Notes: generated by a model from the letters alone, not told the origin. DNA of 60,200 nt from Candidatus Edwardsbacteria bacterium (GCA_031082425.1 JAVHLB010000008.1:1-60200); one strand, 5' to 3'. Counted from the first letter of the stretch, positions 1 through 7,966 are shown. A program made the numbers and translations.

Positions 1-704
1 GCCTGGGGGCCTCGGCCTATGCCCGCAACCAGGTCTGGCGGGACGACCTGCTGTTGTGGCACGACACCGTCACCAAATCCCCCGGCAAGGCCCGGCCGCA
101 CCTCAACCGGGGCAATGCCTTTATGAAGCTGGGCCGGTATGACCGGGCTTTGGGGGACTACCAGCGAGCGGTCGAGTTGGATCCCGCCTATGCCCAGGCC
201 TGGTATAACCGGGGTTTGATCTATGCCATCGCTAAGCAATACGCTCTGGCCAGAAATGATTTCAAAAAGGCCGCTGAGCTTAAGCCGGAATATATATCGG
301 CTGTGATCAATCTGGGCAATACCTATAACGACACCGGAGAATACCTCGCGGCAATAGAAGCCTACACCCAGGCCCTGAGGATAGATTCCAGCGATGCCAA
401 CGCTTTGTGCAACCGCGGTCTGGCCTATTATCGCCTGGGAGATCGGACAAATGCTTTAAAAGATTACAACCAATGCCTGGCAGCGGACAGTACTTTTATC
501 AACGGCTATCTCAACCGGGGGCTCCTGTTTCTGTCGGAGGATCTGAACCCTTCGGCCCTCAGTGATCTGGACCGCTATATTTCAGTCAATAAATACAATC
601 CCCGGGCCTATTATTACCGCAGCCAGGCGCTTCTTAAGCTGGGCGACACCGTTTCGGCCGGGGAGGACCTTAAGGTTTATAATTCATTATCAGGAAGCAA
701 ATAA
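1..704 (+). CDS. C-terminal part of a TPR membrane protein (5' end outside window)
   Basis: The reading frame is open from base 3 to the TAA at 702-704, so the gene begins upstream of the window; the visible part is about 233 residues. It starts with a segment containing NQVWRDDLLLW, a pattern I associate with the junction between a polytopic membrane domain and TPR arrays in TMTC-like or GT39-like proteins. About five tetratricopeptide repeats follow (motifs such as NRGNAFMKLGRYDRALGDY and NRGLAYYRLGDRTNALKDY). TPRs are protein-protein interaction scaffolds. The enzymatic half, if there is one, is not visible, so no activity is assigned. The next gene starts 9 bases downstream, suggesting co-transcription with the ABC transporter. 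Confidence 0.8.
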   Translation, partial: LGASAYARNQVWRDDLLLWHDTVTKSPGKARPHLNRGNAFMKLGRYDRALGDYQRAVELDPAYAQAWYNRGLIYAIAKQYALARNDFKKAAELKPEYISAVINLGNTYNDTGEYLAAIEAYTQALRIDSSDANALCNRGLAYYRLGDRTNALKDYNQCLAADSTFINGYLNRGLLFLSEDLNPSALSDLDRYISVNKYNPRAYYYRSQALLKLGDTVSAGEDLKVYNSLSGSK

Positions 705-713
705 GGGACGCAT

Positions 714-1643
714 ATGGAAGCAGTGATACAGATCAAGGACCTCACCAAGATGATCCAGCCGCACTTCTGGTCGAAGAGACAGATGATACTCCAGGGTCTG
801 GACCTGGAGGTCCATTCCGGGGAGATCTTCGGATTTCTGGGTCCCAACGGGGCCGGCAAGACCACCACCATAAAATCGCTGATGGGGATCATCGGCCCCA
901 CCTCCGGGCAGATAAGGATCCTGGGGAGTGACCCCCGGGATACAGCGGTCAAACAGCAGGTCGGCTACCTTCCGGAGACGCCTTATTTTTACGACTACCT
1001 GACCGGGCGGGAATTCCTGACCTTCTGCGGCGATCTGTTTGAAGGCAGGAAGGCCGGCCTCAAGGAAAAGATCGGCTATCTGCTGGCCCTGGTCAGGATG
1101 GAGGAGTCGGCCGACCGCCAGCTGAGGAAATACTCCAAGGGCATGCTGCAGCGGATCGGCCTGGCCCAGGCCCTGATCAACGACCCCAAGCTGGTGGTGC
1201 TGGACGAGCCGCTGACCGGCCTGGACCCGATGGGCCGCAAGGAATTCAAGGACATCATCGCCGGACTGAGGGAAAAAGGGACCACGGTGTTCTTCAGCTC
1301 GCACATCCTGCCCGATGCCGAGACCATCTGCGACCGGGTGGCCATCATCAACAAAGGGAAGGTGCTCAAGGTCGGAAGGCTGGACGAGCTGCTGGATGCC
1401 AAGTTGGAATCGGTGGAACTGATCTGCCGCGGTCTGTCCGCCGAAGGGTTGAATAAGATCCAAAAACTGGCAACCGGCTCCAGCCGGAACGGCGACGAGT
1501 ATATTCTGACCTTTCCGGATATGGTTTCGGCAAACACTGCGGTGAAAGATGTTCTGGCTTCCGGGGGGCAGGTGGTCTCCCTGAATCCGCTCAAGGAAAG
1601 CCTGGAAGAATATTTTGCCCGGGAGGTAAGCCAAGATGCCTAA
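714..1643 (+). CDS. ABC-2 type transporter ATP-binding protein
   Basis: This 309-residue protein is the ATPase of an ABC exporter. It shows Walker A GPNGAGKT (about residues 43-50), a degenerate signature YSKGM (about 140-144), Walker B LVVLDEP (about 160-166) followed by a D-loop, and the H-loop histidine in FFSSH (about 197). The C-terminal 90 residues are the accessory region usual in CcmA/NosF-like ATPases. The ATP is hydrolysed in the cytoplasm to drive the permease encoded next, whose ATG lies 8 bases inside this gene. The exported substrate cannot be read from the sequence. Family assignment is firm; substrate is unknown. Confidence 0.93.
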   Translation: MEAVIQIKDLTKMIQPHFWSKRQMILQGLDLEVHSGEIFGFLGPNGAGKTTTIKSLMGIIGPTSGQIRILGSDPRDTAVKQQVGYLPETPYFYDYLTGREFLTFCGDLFEGRKAGLKEKIGYLLALVRMEESADRQLRKYSKGMLQRIGLAQALINDPKLVVLDEPLTGLDPMGRKEFKDIIAGLREKGTTVFFSSHILPDAETICDRVAIINKGKVLKVGRLDELLDAKLESVELICRGLSAEGLNKIQKLATGSSRNGDEYILTFPDMVSANTAVKDVLASGGQVVSLNPLKESLEEYFAREVSQDA

Positions 1644-2403
1644 GATATTCGCCATCGCCAGGAATACTTTTACCGAGGGCCTTCGGGCCAATACCCTGTA
1701 TATCATTTTTGCTTACGGCCTGCTGATATTGCTGGGCCTTGCTTTTTTGACGCCGCTGGCCCTGGGAGAACAGGGCCGGATCCTCAAGGACCTGGGGCTG
1801 GCCGGCATCGAGGTGATGGGGATGATGGTGGCCATCATTGTCGGGACCACCCTGGTATACAAGGAGGTTGAGAAACGCACCATCTATGTGCTGGTATCAA
1901 AGCCCCTGTCCCGTTCCCAGTTCCTGGCCGGCAAATATCTGGGGATGGAGATGCTGTCCGCCGTGATGGTGGGCCTGATGGCGGTCATTTTCTATGCCGG
2001 CCTGCTGGTGATGAAGCAGGACAGGCTGGCGGTATACACGGTCCCGATTTTTCTGATCTTTGTCAAAATATCCATCATCAATGCCGTGGCCTTGTTCTTC
2101 TCCAGCCTGGCCTCGCCCATCCTGGGGGCGGTTTTCACCTTCTGCCTTTACCTGGCCGGGACCCTCAGCCGGGATATTTTGGAGCTGGCCCAGAGGCTGA
2201 GCATTCACTCCGTCAGCCTGGCCGTGAAGGCGGTATATTATCTGCTGCCCAACCTGGGAAACCTGGATGTCAAGAACCGGATCATCTACGACCAGCAGAT
2301 AATCTGGCCCCAGATATGGTGGGGGATAAGCTACAGCCTGGCCTACATACTTTCCGTCATGTTGATAACCGTAATGGCCTTTGAAAAAAAGGATTTCAAA
2401 TGA
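1636..2403 (+). CDS. ABC-2 type transporter permease
   Basis: The 255-residue protein has about six hydrophobic segments: one near the N-terminus (around residues 20-45), one at about 60-75 before the basic patch VEKRTIYVLVSKPLSRSQF, then four more to the end. The element YKEVEKRTIYVLVSKPLSR is characteristic of the NosY/ABC-2 permease group. It forms the inner-membrane channel partner of the ATPase whose gene it overlaps by 8 bases. Its stop codon overlaps the next start (ATGA at 2400-2403), so the three genes are probably translationally coupled and act together. Confidence 0.88.
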   Translation: MPKIFAIARNTFTEGLRANTLYIIFAYGLLILLGLAFLTPLALGEQGRILKDLGLAGIEVMGMMVAIIVGTTLVYKEVEKRTIYVLVSKPLSRSQFLAGKYLGMEMLSAVMVGLMAVIFYAGLLVMKQDRLAVYTVPIFLIFVKISIINAVALFFSSLASPILGAVFTFCLYLAGTLSRDILELAQRLSIHSVSLAVKAVYYLLPNLGNLDVKNRIIYDQQIIWPQIWWGISYSLAYILSVMLITVMAFEKKDFK

Positions 2404-3266
2404 GGTTCCGGACCGGGACATATCTTTCGAAGACCATATTATGGCTGCTGCTGCTGGCATCGGGGCTTTTGGTATTCACCAGCCAGAACAGCCTTGACCG
2501 GATGAAGGCCGCCGATGGCCAGCAGGGGGAGCTGTTGTATTTTCCCTCGGCCCGCTTCACCAGGGCCGCCGCCTTCGGTTTCACCAATCTGGCGGCCGAC
2601 GGGATCTGGCTGCAGATGATCCAGTATTACGGCCAGCATTCTCTGAGCGACCGGGAATACAAGTACCTGGGGCATATGTTCGATCTGCTGACCTACCTGG
2701 CGCCGCAATTCAAAATGGCCTACAACTTCGGGGCGCTGTTGTTGGTAAGCGATGCCCGCGATCCGGCCGGGGCTTTAAAGTTATTGGATAAGGGGATATC
2801 CTTGAATCCGGAGGACTGGTCGATCCCCTTCACCAAAGGGTTCATCAATTACATTTTTTTGAGCGATTACCGGGAGGCCGGCCGGTGGTTCACCATCTCC
2901 TCCCGCCTGGCCGGCGCCCCGGAGATGGCCGGGCGTTTCGCCGCCTTCGCCCGCAAGAAAGGCGGCGACATCTATGCCTCCCGGGAGCTGTGGGTGGAGA
3001 TCTACAACAAGAGCCGGAACCAGACCGAAAAAGAAATAGCCAAAATGTATATAGACCAGATCGACCGGCAGCTGATCATTGATAAATTGAACAGCATTGT
3101 CAGCGCTTACCGAAAAGAAAAGGGAGACTGGCCAAAGGGATTGGGGGAGATGGTCGAATCCGGTCATTTGAGGCATATTCCTAAGGATCCCCTGGGAGGT
3201 AGATTTGTTCTGAATAAAACCAGGGATTCGGTTATGGCGGTTGGCGGCAGGGATAAGAAAAAATAA
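2400..3266 (+). CDS. membrane-anchored TPR-like protein linked to the ABC transporter
   Basis: This 288-residue protein begins with a hydrophobic anchor (about residues 12-28) and continues as a mostly helical domain with TPR-like periodicity (for example DPAGALKLLDKGISLNPEDW). It contains a conserved-looking block around FPSARFTRAAAFGFTNLAADGIW. The last 80 residues (LGEMVESGHLRHIPKDPLGG) resemble the tail seen in pseudopilin-like or YXWGXW-type domains. It is coupled to the permease by an ATGA overlap, so it is likely an accessory or substrate-handling subunit facing the periplasm. I know similar ABC-ATPase/permease/TPR trios in other diderms, but no function is established and none is claimed here. 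Confidence 0.75.
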   Translation: MRFRTGTYLSKTILWLLLLASGLLVFTSQNSLDRMKAADGQQGELLYFPSARFTRAAAFGFTNLAADGIWLQMIQYYGQHSLSDREYKYLGHMFDLLTYLAPQFKMAYNFGALLLVSDARDPAGALKLLDKGISLNPEDWSIPFTKGFINYIFLSDYREAGRWFTISSRLAGAPEMAGRFAAFARKKGGDIYASRELWVEIYNKSRNQTEKEIAKMYIDQIDRQLIIDKLNSIVSAYRKEKGDWPKGLGEMVESGHLRHIPKDPLGGRFVLNKTRDSVMAVGGRDKKK

Positions 3267-3304
3267 GGTTGATAAGTATAAGTTAATGTAATATCATTAC
3301 CGGA

Positions 3305-3671
3305 ATGAAAGTTGATCAGGAAAGAGTCGATCCGCAGAATACTCAGATGATCGCAGATAAAGTTAAAATCCAGGGTACTGATAAAAGGGATTTAGAGACC
3401 TATGCAATAATTGGTGCCGCAATGAATGTTCACAAAGAACTGGGGCAGGGGTTTTTAGAGCCGGTTTATCAGGAAGCTTTGGCAATCGAATCGGGCTGAT
3501 TTTATTTGTTTTGGCAGTGTAATCCTGGAATTAAAGGCGTTATCAAATATGAGCGGTATTGAAGAAGCCCAAGTCATAGATTATCTAAAAGCTACCGGTC
3601 TCAAGAAGTCTTTATTGCTAAATTTTGGCAAACCCCGACTAGATTACAAGCGCCTTATCCTGACTAAATAG
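3305..3671 (+). pseudogene. decayed GxxExxY family gene
   Basis: The first part (to the TGA at 3497-3499) encodes the typical N-terminal half, AAMNVHKELGQGFLEPVYQEAL. The second half resumes in another frame at about 3495: ADFICFGSVILELKALS, then GIEEAQVIDYLKATGLKKSLLLNFG, ending at the TAG 3669-3671. Compared with intact family members, roughly 30 residues between the two blocks are missing and the frame is shifted, so a deletion has inactivated the gene. GxxExxY proteins (PF13366) have no firmly established function and often sit in intergenic, repeat-associated positions. The two ends of this relic carry related inverted sequences, annotated separately. Confidence 0.82.
3329..3360 (+). repeat. 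5' copy of CGCAGAT-unit repeat flanking the GxxExxY relic
   Basis: The sequence consists of spaced copies of C(A/G)CAGAT or a close variant (CCGCAGAAT, CTCAGAT, CGCAGAT). It overlaps the N-terminal codons of the relic. A related sequence in opposite orientation lies at 3672-3703. Confidence 0.55.
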
Positions 3672-3703
3672 AATCTGTGCCAATCGGCGAACATCTGTGG
3701 ATA
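3672..3703 (-). repeat. 3' inverted copy of CGCAGAT-unit repeat
   Basis: On the + strand it reads as ATCTGTG-type units (AATCTGTG, AATCGGCG, ATCTGTGG), the reverse complement of the unit at 3329-3360. It starts one base after the stop codon of the GxxExxY relic, so the relic is framed by an imperfect inverted pair. Confidence 0.5.
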
Positions 3704-3722
3704 AAAAACAAAGAGGAACCTT

Positions 3723-3995
3723 ATGAACTGGAAGATATTCGGCGCCGCTTTCCTGACCCTGTTCCTGGCCGAGCTGGGCGACAAGACCCAATTGGCGGTC
3801 ATCACCATGAGCGCCGAGTCCAAGAGCTGGCTCTCGGTCTTCCTGGGCGGCAGCCTGGCACTTATCTGCGTGACCCTGATCGGGGCGCTGTTCGGGCAGG
3901 CCATCATCAAAGTGATCCCGCAGAACATCCTGCATTACATCGCCGGGGGGCTGTTCATCGTGATGGGCATCCTGGCCATCCTGGGGAAATTATAA
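3723..3995 (+). CDS. GDT1/TMEM165-like membrane protein (UPF0016)
   Basis: The protein is 90 residues with three hydrophobic segments. It carries the family hallmark ELGDKTQ (about residues 17-23) in the first helix. UPF0016 proteins (MneA/GDT1/TMEM165) are cation transporters implicated in Mn2+ or Ca2+ export. This is a single-repeat version, roughly half the size of the usual two-repeat protein, so it would have to act as a homo- or heterodimer. No second half-size gene is in the window. The ATG is preceded by GAGGAA at a good distance. Confidence 0.85.
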   Translation: MNWKIFGAAFLTLFLAELGDKTQLAVITMSAESKSWLSVFLGGSLALICVTLIGALFGQAIIKVIPQNILHYIAGGLFIVMGILAILGKL

Positions 3996-4000
3996 ACCTT

Positions 4001-4065
4001 ACCCACTAAAGTACACTAAATAACACGAAAATATATTTATTTTGGTTTTCGTGTATTTCGTGGGC
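4001..4065. repeat. palindromic intergenic repeat (TTTCGTGTATTTCGTGGGC type)
   Basis: The left arm (4001-4031, ending ACACGAAAA) and right arm (4046-4064, TTTTCGTGTATTTCGTGGG) are imperfect inverted repeats around a short AT-rich loop. The right arm matches 16 of 19 bases with 10463-10479 and its surroundings upstream of purF. It fills the whole space between two unrelated genes, and may double as a transcription terminator. Confidence 0.6.
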
Positions 4066-4099
4066 AAAAAAAGTGGGGAAAATAATAACGGAGAGATAT

Positions 4100-5266
4100 A
4101 TGAAGTTTGCAGCCAAGATGGAGAAACTGAAGGTCGAGACCGCCTTCGAGATGATGGCCAAGGCCAAGAAGCTGGAGGCCGAGGGCAAGAAGATCATCCA
4201 CCTGGAGATCGGCGAACCGGATTTTGACACCCCCAAGAACATCAAGGAAGCCGCCAAGAAGGCCCTGGACGCCGGCATGACCCACTACGGGCCCTCGGCC
4301 GGCCTGCCCGAGCACCGCCAGGCCATCGCCCAGTACTACAGCAAGCAGATCGGCGTCCAGTACGGGCCGGAGAACGTGGTGGTGACCCCCGGCGCCAAGC
4401 CCATCATGTCCTTCGCCATCACCGCCCTGCTGGAGGAGGGCGACGAGTGCCTGGTGCCGGACCCCGGATTTCCCATCTACCAGTCCATGGTCAAGTTCAA
4501 CGGCGGGGTGCCGGTGCCTCTGCCGCTGCGGGAAGCCAACGACTTCCGGCTGGATGTCAATGAGCTTAAATCCAAGATCACCAAGAAGACCAAGCTGATC
4601 ATCATCAATTCGCCCCACAACCCCACCGGCGGGATACTGACCAGGGACGACCTGAAGGCGGTGGCGGACATCGCGGTCAGCCACAACATTCCGGTGCTGT
4701 CGGACGAGATCTACGACCGGATGATCTACGAGGGCAAGTTCGAGAGCATCGCCCAGTTTGAAGGGATGAAGGACCTGACCATCATCCTCAACGGCTACTC
4801 CAAGACCTACGCCATGACCGGCTGGCGGGTGGGCTACGGCCTGATGCCGGTGGAATTGGTGGGGCACATGGCCCAGCTGATGACCAATATCAACTCCTGC
4901 ACCGCCACCTTCAGCCAGATCGCCTGCATCGAGGCCCTGAAAGGCCCGCAGGACGAGGTCACCGCCATGATGACCGAGTTCAAGAAGCGCCGGGATTTTA
5001 TCGTCGACCGGATCAACCGGATGCCGAAACTTTCCTGCCGCAAGCCGGCCGGGGCCTTCTACATCTTCGTCAACGTCAAGCAGACCGGGATGGACTCCCG
5101 CAAGTTCACCGACTTTCTGCTGAATGACTGCGGGATCTGCGCCCTGGCCGGGGCCAACTTCGGGGCCGAGGGCGAGGGCTACGTCCGCTTTTCCTACGCC
5201 AACACCATCGAGAACCTGGCCGAGGCGGCCGATCGGATAGAAAAAGCTTTGTCAAAACTATCCTGA
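4100..5266 (+). CDS. PLP-dependent class I aminotransferase (aspartate aminotransferase-like)
   Basis: A fold-type I aminotransferase of 388 residues. Visible elements are the substrate-side block IGEPDFDTP near residue 40, the PLP-ring asparagine in NSPHNPTGG, the aspartate in SDEIYDR, the Schiff-base lysine in NGYSKTYAMTGWRVGY and the C-terminal arginine in YVRFSYA. Enzymes of this group move amino groups between aspartate, alanine or branched/aromatic amino acids and 2-oxoglutarate; the exact donor cannot be told from sequence. I chose ATG 4100 because GGAGAG lies 5 bases upstream; an in-frame upstream start at 4073 lacks a ribosome site and falls next to the palindromic repeat. Confidence 0.92.
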   Translation: MKFAAKMEKLKVETAFEMMAKAKKLEAEGKKIIHLEIGEPDFDTPKNIKEAAKKALDAGMTHYGPSAGLPEHRQAIAQYYSKQIGVQYGPENVVVTPGAKPIMSFAITALLEEGDECLVPDPGFPIYQSMVKFNGGVPVPLPLREANDFRLDVNELKSKITKKTKLIIINSPHNPTGGILTRDDLKAVADIAVSHNIPVLSDEIYDRMIYEGKFESIAQFEGMKDLTIILNGYSKTYAMTGWRVGYGLMPVELVGHMAQLMTNINSCTATFSQIACIEALKGPQDEVTAMMTEFKKRRDFIVDRINRMPKLSCRKPAGAFYIFVNVKQTGMDSRKFTDFLLNDCGICALAGANFGAEGEGYVRFSYANTIENLAEAADRIEKALSKLS

Positions 5267-5296
5267 ACCGCTAAGACGCGAAGATCGCAAAGAAAC
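5267..5296 (+). repeat. CGCTAAGACGCGAAG-type repeat fragment
   Basis: Directly after the stop codon, the short phrase CGCTAAGACGCGAAGATCGC shows the tandem-like ACGCGAAG pattern that I know as a widely dispersed intergenic repeat in many environmental bacterial genomes. Only one copy is seen in this window. Confidence 0.4.
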
Positions 5297-5315
5297 CAAT
5301 AAATATTTCAAAGCT

Positions 5316-6428
5316 GTGAACACAAATTACCTTTCCTGGTTCAAGGCCCTTGACATCGCCCTGCAGGACCGCAGGGACTGCTTTCAGCTGCTGTCCAGCA
5401 ACGTCTATGAACCGCTGGACATGCTGGAGAAACAGGCCAAAGAAAACTGGGCCGAGCTGCGCCGCCTTCAATCCTACAACAACGACTGGGGACATCCGGT
5501 GCTGAAGCAGCTAATTGCGAAGCGCTACGGGATCAGGCCCACGGAGATACTGCTGACCAACGGCTGTACCAACGCCACCTATCTTTCCATAATCTCCCAG
5601 GTCAAGCCCGGCGATACCGTGATCTGCGAGACCCCGGCCTACCAGCCGATGTGGCAGACCGCTCAGCTGTCGGGCGCAAAGATCAAATGGCTCAAGCGCC
5701 GCCCTCCGCACTACGAGGTCGATCCCGATGAGCTGGCCGGCCTGGTCGACCGGAAGACCAGCCTGGTGATCCTGACCAACCTGCACAACCCCAGCGGGGC
5801 GTATCTAAGCAAAAAGGAACTGGCGGAGATAGCCCGGGCGGTGCGCCGCAGGAACCAAAAGACCCGGATCCTGATGGACGAGGTCTTCCGCGACTTCGTA
5901 CCGGACCGGCCGGCCTGTACGGTGGATCCGGTCTACATCTCCACCGGCAGCCTGTCCAAGGTCTACGGCCTGAGCCACCTGGAATGCGGCTGGATCCTGG
6001 CTGATAAAAGGACCATCGATCATATCGCTCCGTACTTCGTGCTGTCGGACGGCAACGGCTCGCGCTACCTGGAGGCCATGTCGGCGGTGGTGTTTGAAAA
6101 GCTCGACGCCTACCTGTCCCGGTCAATGGATATCGCGGCCCGCAACCGGAGGGAGCTGGCCGGGGCGGCCGGGCCGCTGATAAAAGAAGGACTGATCTCG
6201 GGAGACATCCCGGAACAGAGCTGCATCTGGTTCCCCCAGGTGGCCGGTTTCAGGGATGCCGGCAAACTGGCGGACCTGCTGGCCAGGAGATACCAGGTCT
6301 ATGTGGTGCCGGGAAAATTCTTCGGCGACGCCGGCAGGATCAGGATCGGCTTCGGCAGCCAGCCGGAGGCGTTCAGGAAAAGCATTGCCGCCTTTGCCGG
6401 GGCGGTCAGGGATATAACTAAACGCTGA
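5316..6428 (+). CDS. PLP-dependent aminotransferase class I/II
   Basis: A 370-residue fold-type I enzyme. Key elements are the asparagine in TNLHNPSGAYLS, the aspartate in LMDEVFRDF, the lysine in STGSLSKVYGLSHL and the tail arginine in RIRIGFG. It differs clearly from the preceding aminotransferase and lacks the DNA-binding N-terminus of MocR regulators. It starts with GTG and has no good Shine-Dalgarno sequence, with a dispersed-repeat fragment just upstream, so the start is less certain than most. The substrate is unknown. Its place beside another aminotransferase and serC suggests amino-acid metabolism. Confidence 0.85.
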   Translation: MNTNYLSWFKALDIALQDRRDCFQLLSSNVYEPLDMLEKQAKENWAELRRLQSYNNDWGHPVLKQLIAKRYGIRPTEILLTNGCTNATYLSIISQVKPGDTVICETPAYQPMWQTAQLSGAKIKWLKRRPPHYEVDPDELAGLVDRKTSLVILTNLHNPSGAYLSKKELAEIARAVRRRNQKTRILMDEVFRDFVPDRPACTVDPVYISTGSLSKVYGLSHLECGWILADKRTIDHIAPYFVLSDGNGSRYLEAMSAVVFEKLDAYLSRSMDIAARNRRELAGAAGPLIKEGLISGDIPEQSCIWFPQVAGFRDAGKLADLLARRYQVYVVPGKFFGDAGRIRIGFGSQPEAFRKSIAAFAGAVRDITKR

Positions 6429-6434
6429 ATGGGG

Positions 6435-6463
6435 TTGAAATCGTAGTGAAATTTTGTTATCAT
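6435..6463 (+). promoter_or_regulatory. promoter of the tRNA-Ala locus
   Basis: TTGAAA (6435-6440), a 17-base spacer and TATCAT (6458-6463) fit a sigma-70 promoter. Transcription would begin near 6470, about 40 bases before the first tRNA-like sequence. The leader contains TTAGGGTTTAGGG, a short telomere-like run of no evident meaning. Confidence 0.55.
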
Positions 6464-6510
6464 ACTAAGTTGTTAGGGTTTAGGGTTTAGAAATTAAGAT
6501 TTAGTATTGT

Positions 6511-6585
6511 GGGGCTGTAGCTCAGTTTGGTAGAGCGGCGCGTTCGCATCGCGTAGGTAGCCCCGATGAATCGGGGTCAGCTCCA
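6511..6585 (+). pseudogene. tRNA-Ala(CGC)-like copy with replaced T-arm
   Basis: The first 50 bases are identical to the intact tRNA-Ala at 6643: acceptor 5' strand GGGGCTG, D-arm and anticodon arm with CGC at 6545-6547. The acceptor 3' strand CAGCTCC (6578-6584) is also kept, including the G3-U70 alanine identity pair. The T-arm core is exchanged for the palindrome CCCCGATGAATCGGGG (6561-6576), giving a roughly 7-bp stem with a 4-base loop and no TTCRA. No CCA is encoded; TAA follows. It cannot be a normal elongator tRNA. It may be a pseudogene created by insertion or conversion, or a tRNA-like regulatory transcript. A second helix is possible between 6578-6584 and GGGGCTG at 6594-6600. Confidence 0.75.
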
Positions 6586-6642
6586 TAATGCTTGGGGCTG
6601 CCTTTTGGGGTGGATTGAACAAATATCATATTGAAGATAAGT

Positions 6643-6719
6643 GGGGCTGTAGCTCAGTTTGGTAGAGCGGCGCGTTCGCATCGCGTAGGTAGAGGGTTCG
6701 AATCCCTTCAGCTCCACCA
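6643..6719 (+). tRNA. tRNA-Ala (anticodon CGC)
   Basis: A complete cloverleaf of 77 bases with encoded CCA (6717-6719). The acceptor stem is GGGGCTG/CAGCTCC and contains the G3-U70 wobble pair that specifies alanine. The D-stem is GCTC/GAGC, the anticodon stem GCGCG/CGCGT with loop TTCGCAT (anticodon CGC at 6677-6679, reading GCG) and the T-arm GAGGG-TTCGAAT-CCCTT. It lies 57 bases after the defective copy and is probably co-transcribed with it. Confidence 0.95.
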
Positions 6720-6794
6720 TTATTACATCTTGCCGGGCATTAGTCCGCCGCAGGCGGGCACCAGTTTTGGTGAACTAAAGTAATGGATCCAAAA

Positions 6795-6816
6795 CGGACA
6801 ATTGAAAATTTGTCCG
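6795..6816 (+). promoter_or_regulatory. hairpin between tRNA-Ala and serC
   Basis: CGGACAA (6795-6801) pairs with TTGTCCG (6810-6816) around a short loop. It could end the tRNA transcript or affect serC expression. It has no clean T-run. A weak promoter (TTGAAA 6802-6807, 18-base spacer, GTAAAT) overlaps it. The rest of 6720-6855 holds small GC-rich inverted repeats and no gene. Confidence 0.35.
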
Positions 6817-6855
6817 CCTAGGATCGTAAATTTATTAAAGCTTAAGGAGAATACA

Positions 6856-7944
6856 ATGGCGAAACGGGTCTACAATTTTTCGGCCGGGCCGGGAATGCTG
6901 CCAGAGGCGGTATTGAAGAAAGCCGCGGAAGAGATGCTGGACTACCAGGGTTCCGGGATGTCGGTGATGGAAATGAGCCACCGCTCCAAGGTCTACCAGT
7001 CCATAATCGACGGCGCCGAGAAGGCCATCCGCGACCTGATGAACATCCCGGCCAATTACAAGGTGCTGTTCCTGCAGGGCGGGGCCTCCACCCAGTTCGC
7101 CATGATCCCCCTGAACCTGCTGAAGAAATCCAACAAGGCCGACTATGTCAACACCGGGGAATGGGCCAGCAAGGCCATCGCCGAGGCCAAGCGCTACGGC
7201 GACATCAAGGTGGTGGCCAGCTCCGAGCCGGAGGTGTTCAACCACCTGCCGGAACTCGATCCCAAGGAGTTCCGCCCCGACGCCGACTATTTCCACATGA
7301 CCACCAACAACACCATCTTCGGAACCTCCTGGAAGAAATACCCCGACACCAAGAGCGTCCCGCTGGTGGTGGACATGTCCTCGGACATCCTGTCAAAGGT
7401 GGTGGACATCAGCCAGTTCGCCCTGGTCTATGCCGGGGCCCAGAAGAACATGGGTCCGGCCGGGGTGACCGTGGTCATCATCCGGGATGACATGATCGAC
7501 TTCTCCAAGCCCGAGACCCCCACCATGCTCAAGTACAAAACCCACGTGGACGGCGCCTCGATGTACAACACCCCGCCCTGCTTTGCGGTCTACATGGTCA
7601 AGCTGGTGTGCGAGCATGTGCTGGCCCTGGGCGGTGTGGCGGCCATGGAGAAGATCAACAATCAGAAGGCCGCCCTGCTGTATGAGGTGTTAGACAATTC
7701 CAAGCTTTTCAAGTGCCATGTCCAGAAAAAGGAGGACCGATCCATCATGAACATTCCCTTCCGGACCCCGTCCGAGGAATTGGACAAGAAGTTCCTGGCC
7801 GAGGCCGCCAAGGAGGGACTGACCACCCTCAGCGGCCACCGCAAGACCGGCGGGATGCGGGCCAGCATCTACAACGCCATGCCGCTGGAGGGGGTGCAGA
7901 AGCTGGTGGAGTTCATCAAGAAGTTCGAACAGGCCAATTCGTAA
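6856..7944 (+). CDS. serC: phosphoserine aminotransferase
   Basis: The 362-residue product matches the usual SerC length. It converts 3-phosphohydroxypyruvate and glutamate to phosphoserine and 2-oxoglutarate, the second step of serine synthesis (EC 2.6.1.52), in the cytoplasm. Seen in the sequence: the start block YNFSAGPGMLP, the phosphate/PLP block GGASTQFAMIP, and the Schiff-base lysine in AGAQKNMGPAG (about residue 197). The start is the ATG at 6856 preceded by AAGGAGA; a longer frame from 6802 has no ribosome site. The next enzyme-coding gene for the first step of the pathway follows after 22 bases. Confidence 0.96.
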   Translation: MAKRVYNFSAGPGMLPEAVLKKAAEEMLDYQGSGMSVMEMSHRSKVYQSIIDGAEKAIRDLMNIPANYKVLFLQGGASTQFAMIPLNLLKKSNKADYVNTGEWASKAIAEAKRYGDIKVVASSEPEVFNHLPELDPKEFRPDADYFHMTTNNTIFGTSWKKYPDTKSVPLVVDMSSDILSKVVDISQFALVYAGAQKNMGPAGVTVVIIRDDMIDFSKPETPTMLKYKTHVDGASMYNTPPCFAVYMVKLVCEHVLALGGVAAMEKINNQKAALLYEVLDNSKLFKCHVQKKEDRSIMNIPFRTPSEELDKKFLAEAAKEGLTTLSGHRKTGGMRASIYNAMPLEGVQKLVEFIKKFEQANS

Positions 7945-7966
7945 TACCAATTAAAAGGGATATATC

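Noticed and set aside
6474..6490. Telomere-like TTAGGGTTTAGGG run in the tRNA leader
   Set aside because: Only two imperfect units; too short to mean a telomere or chromosome end.
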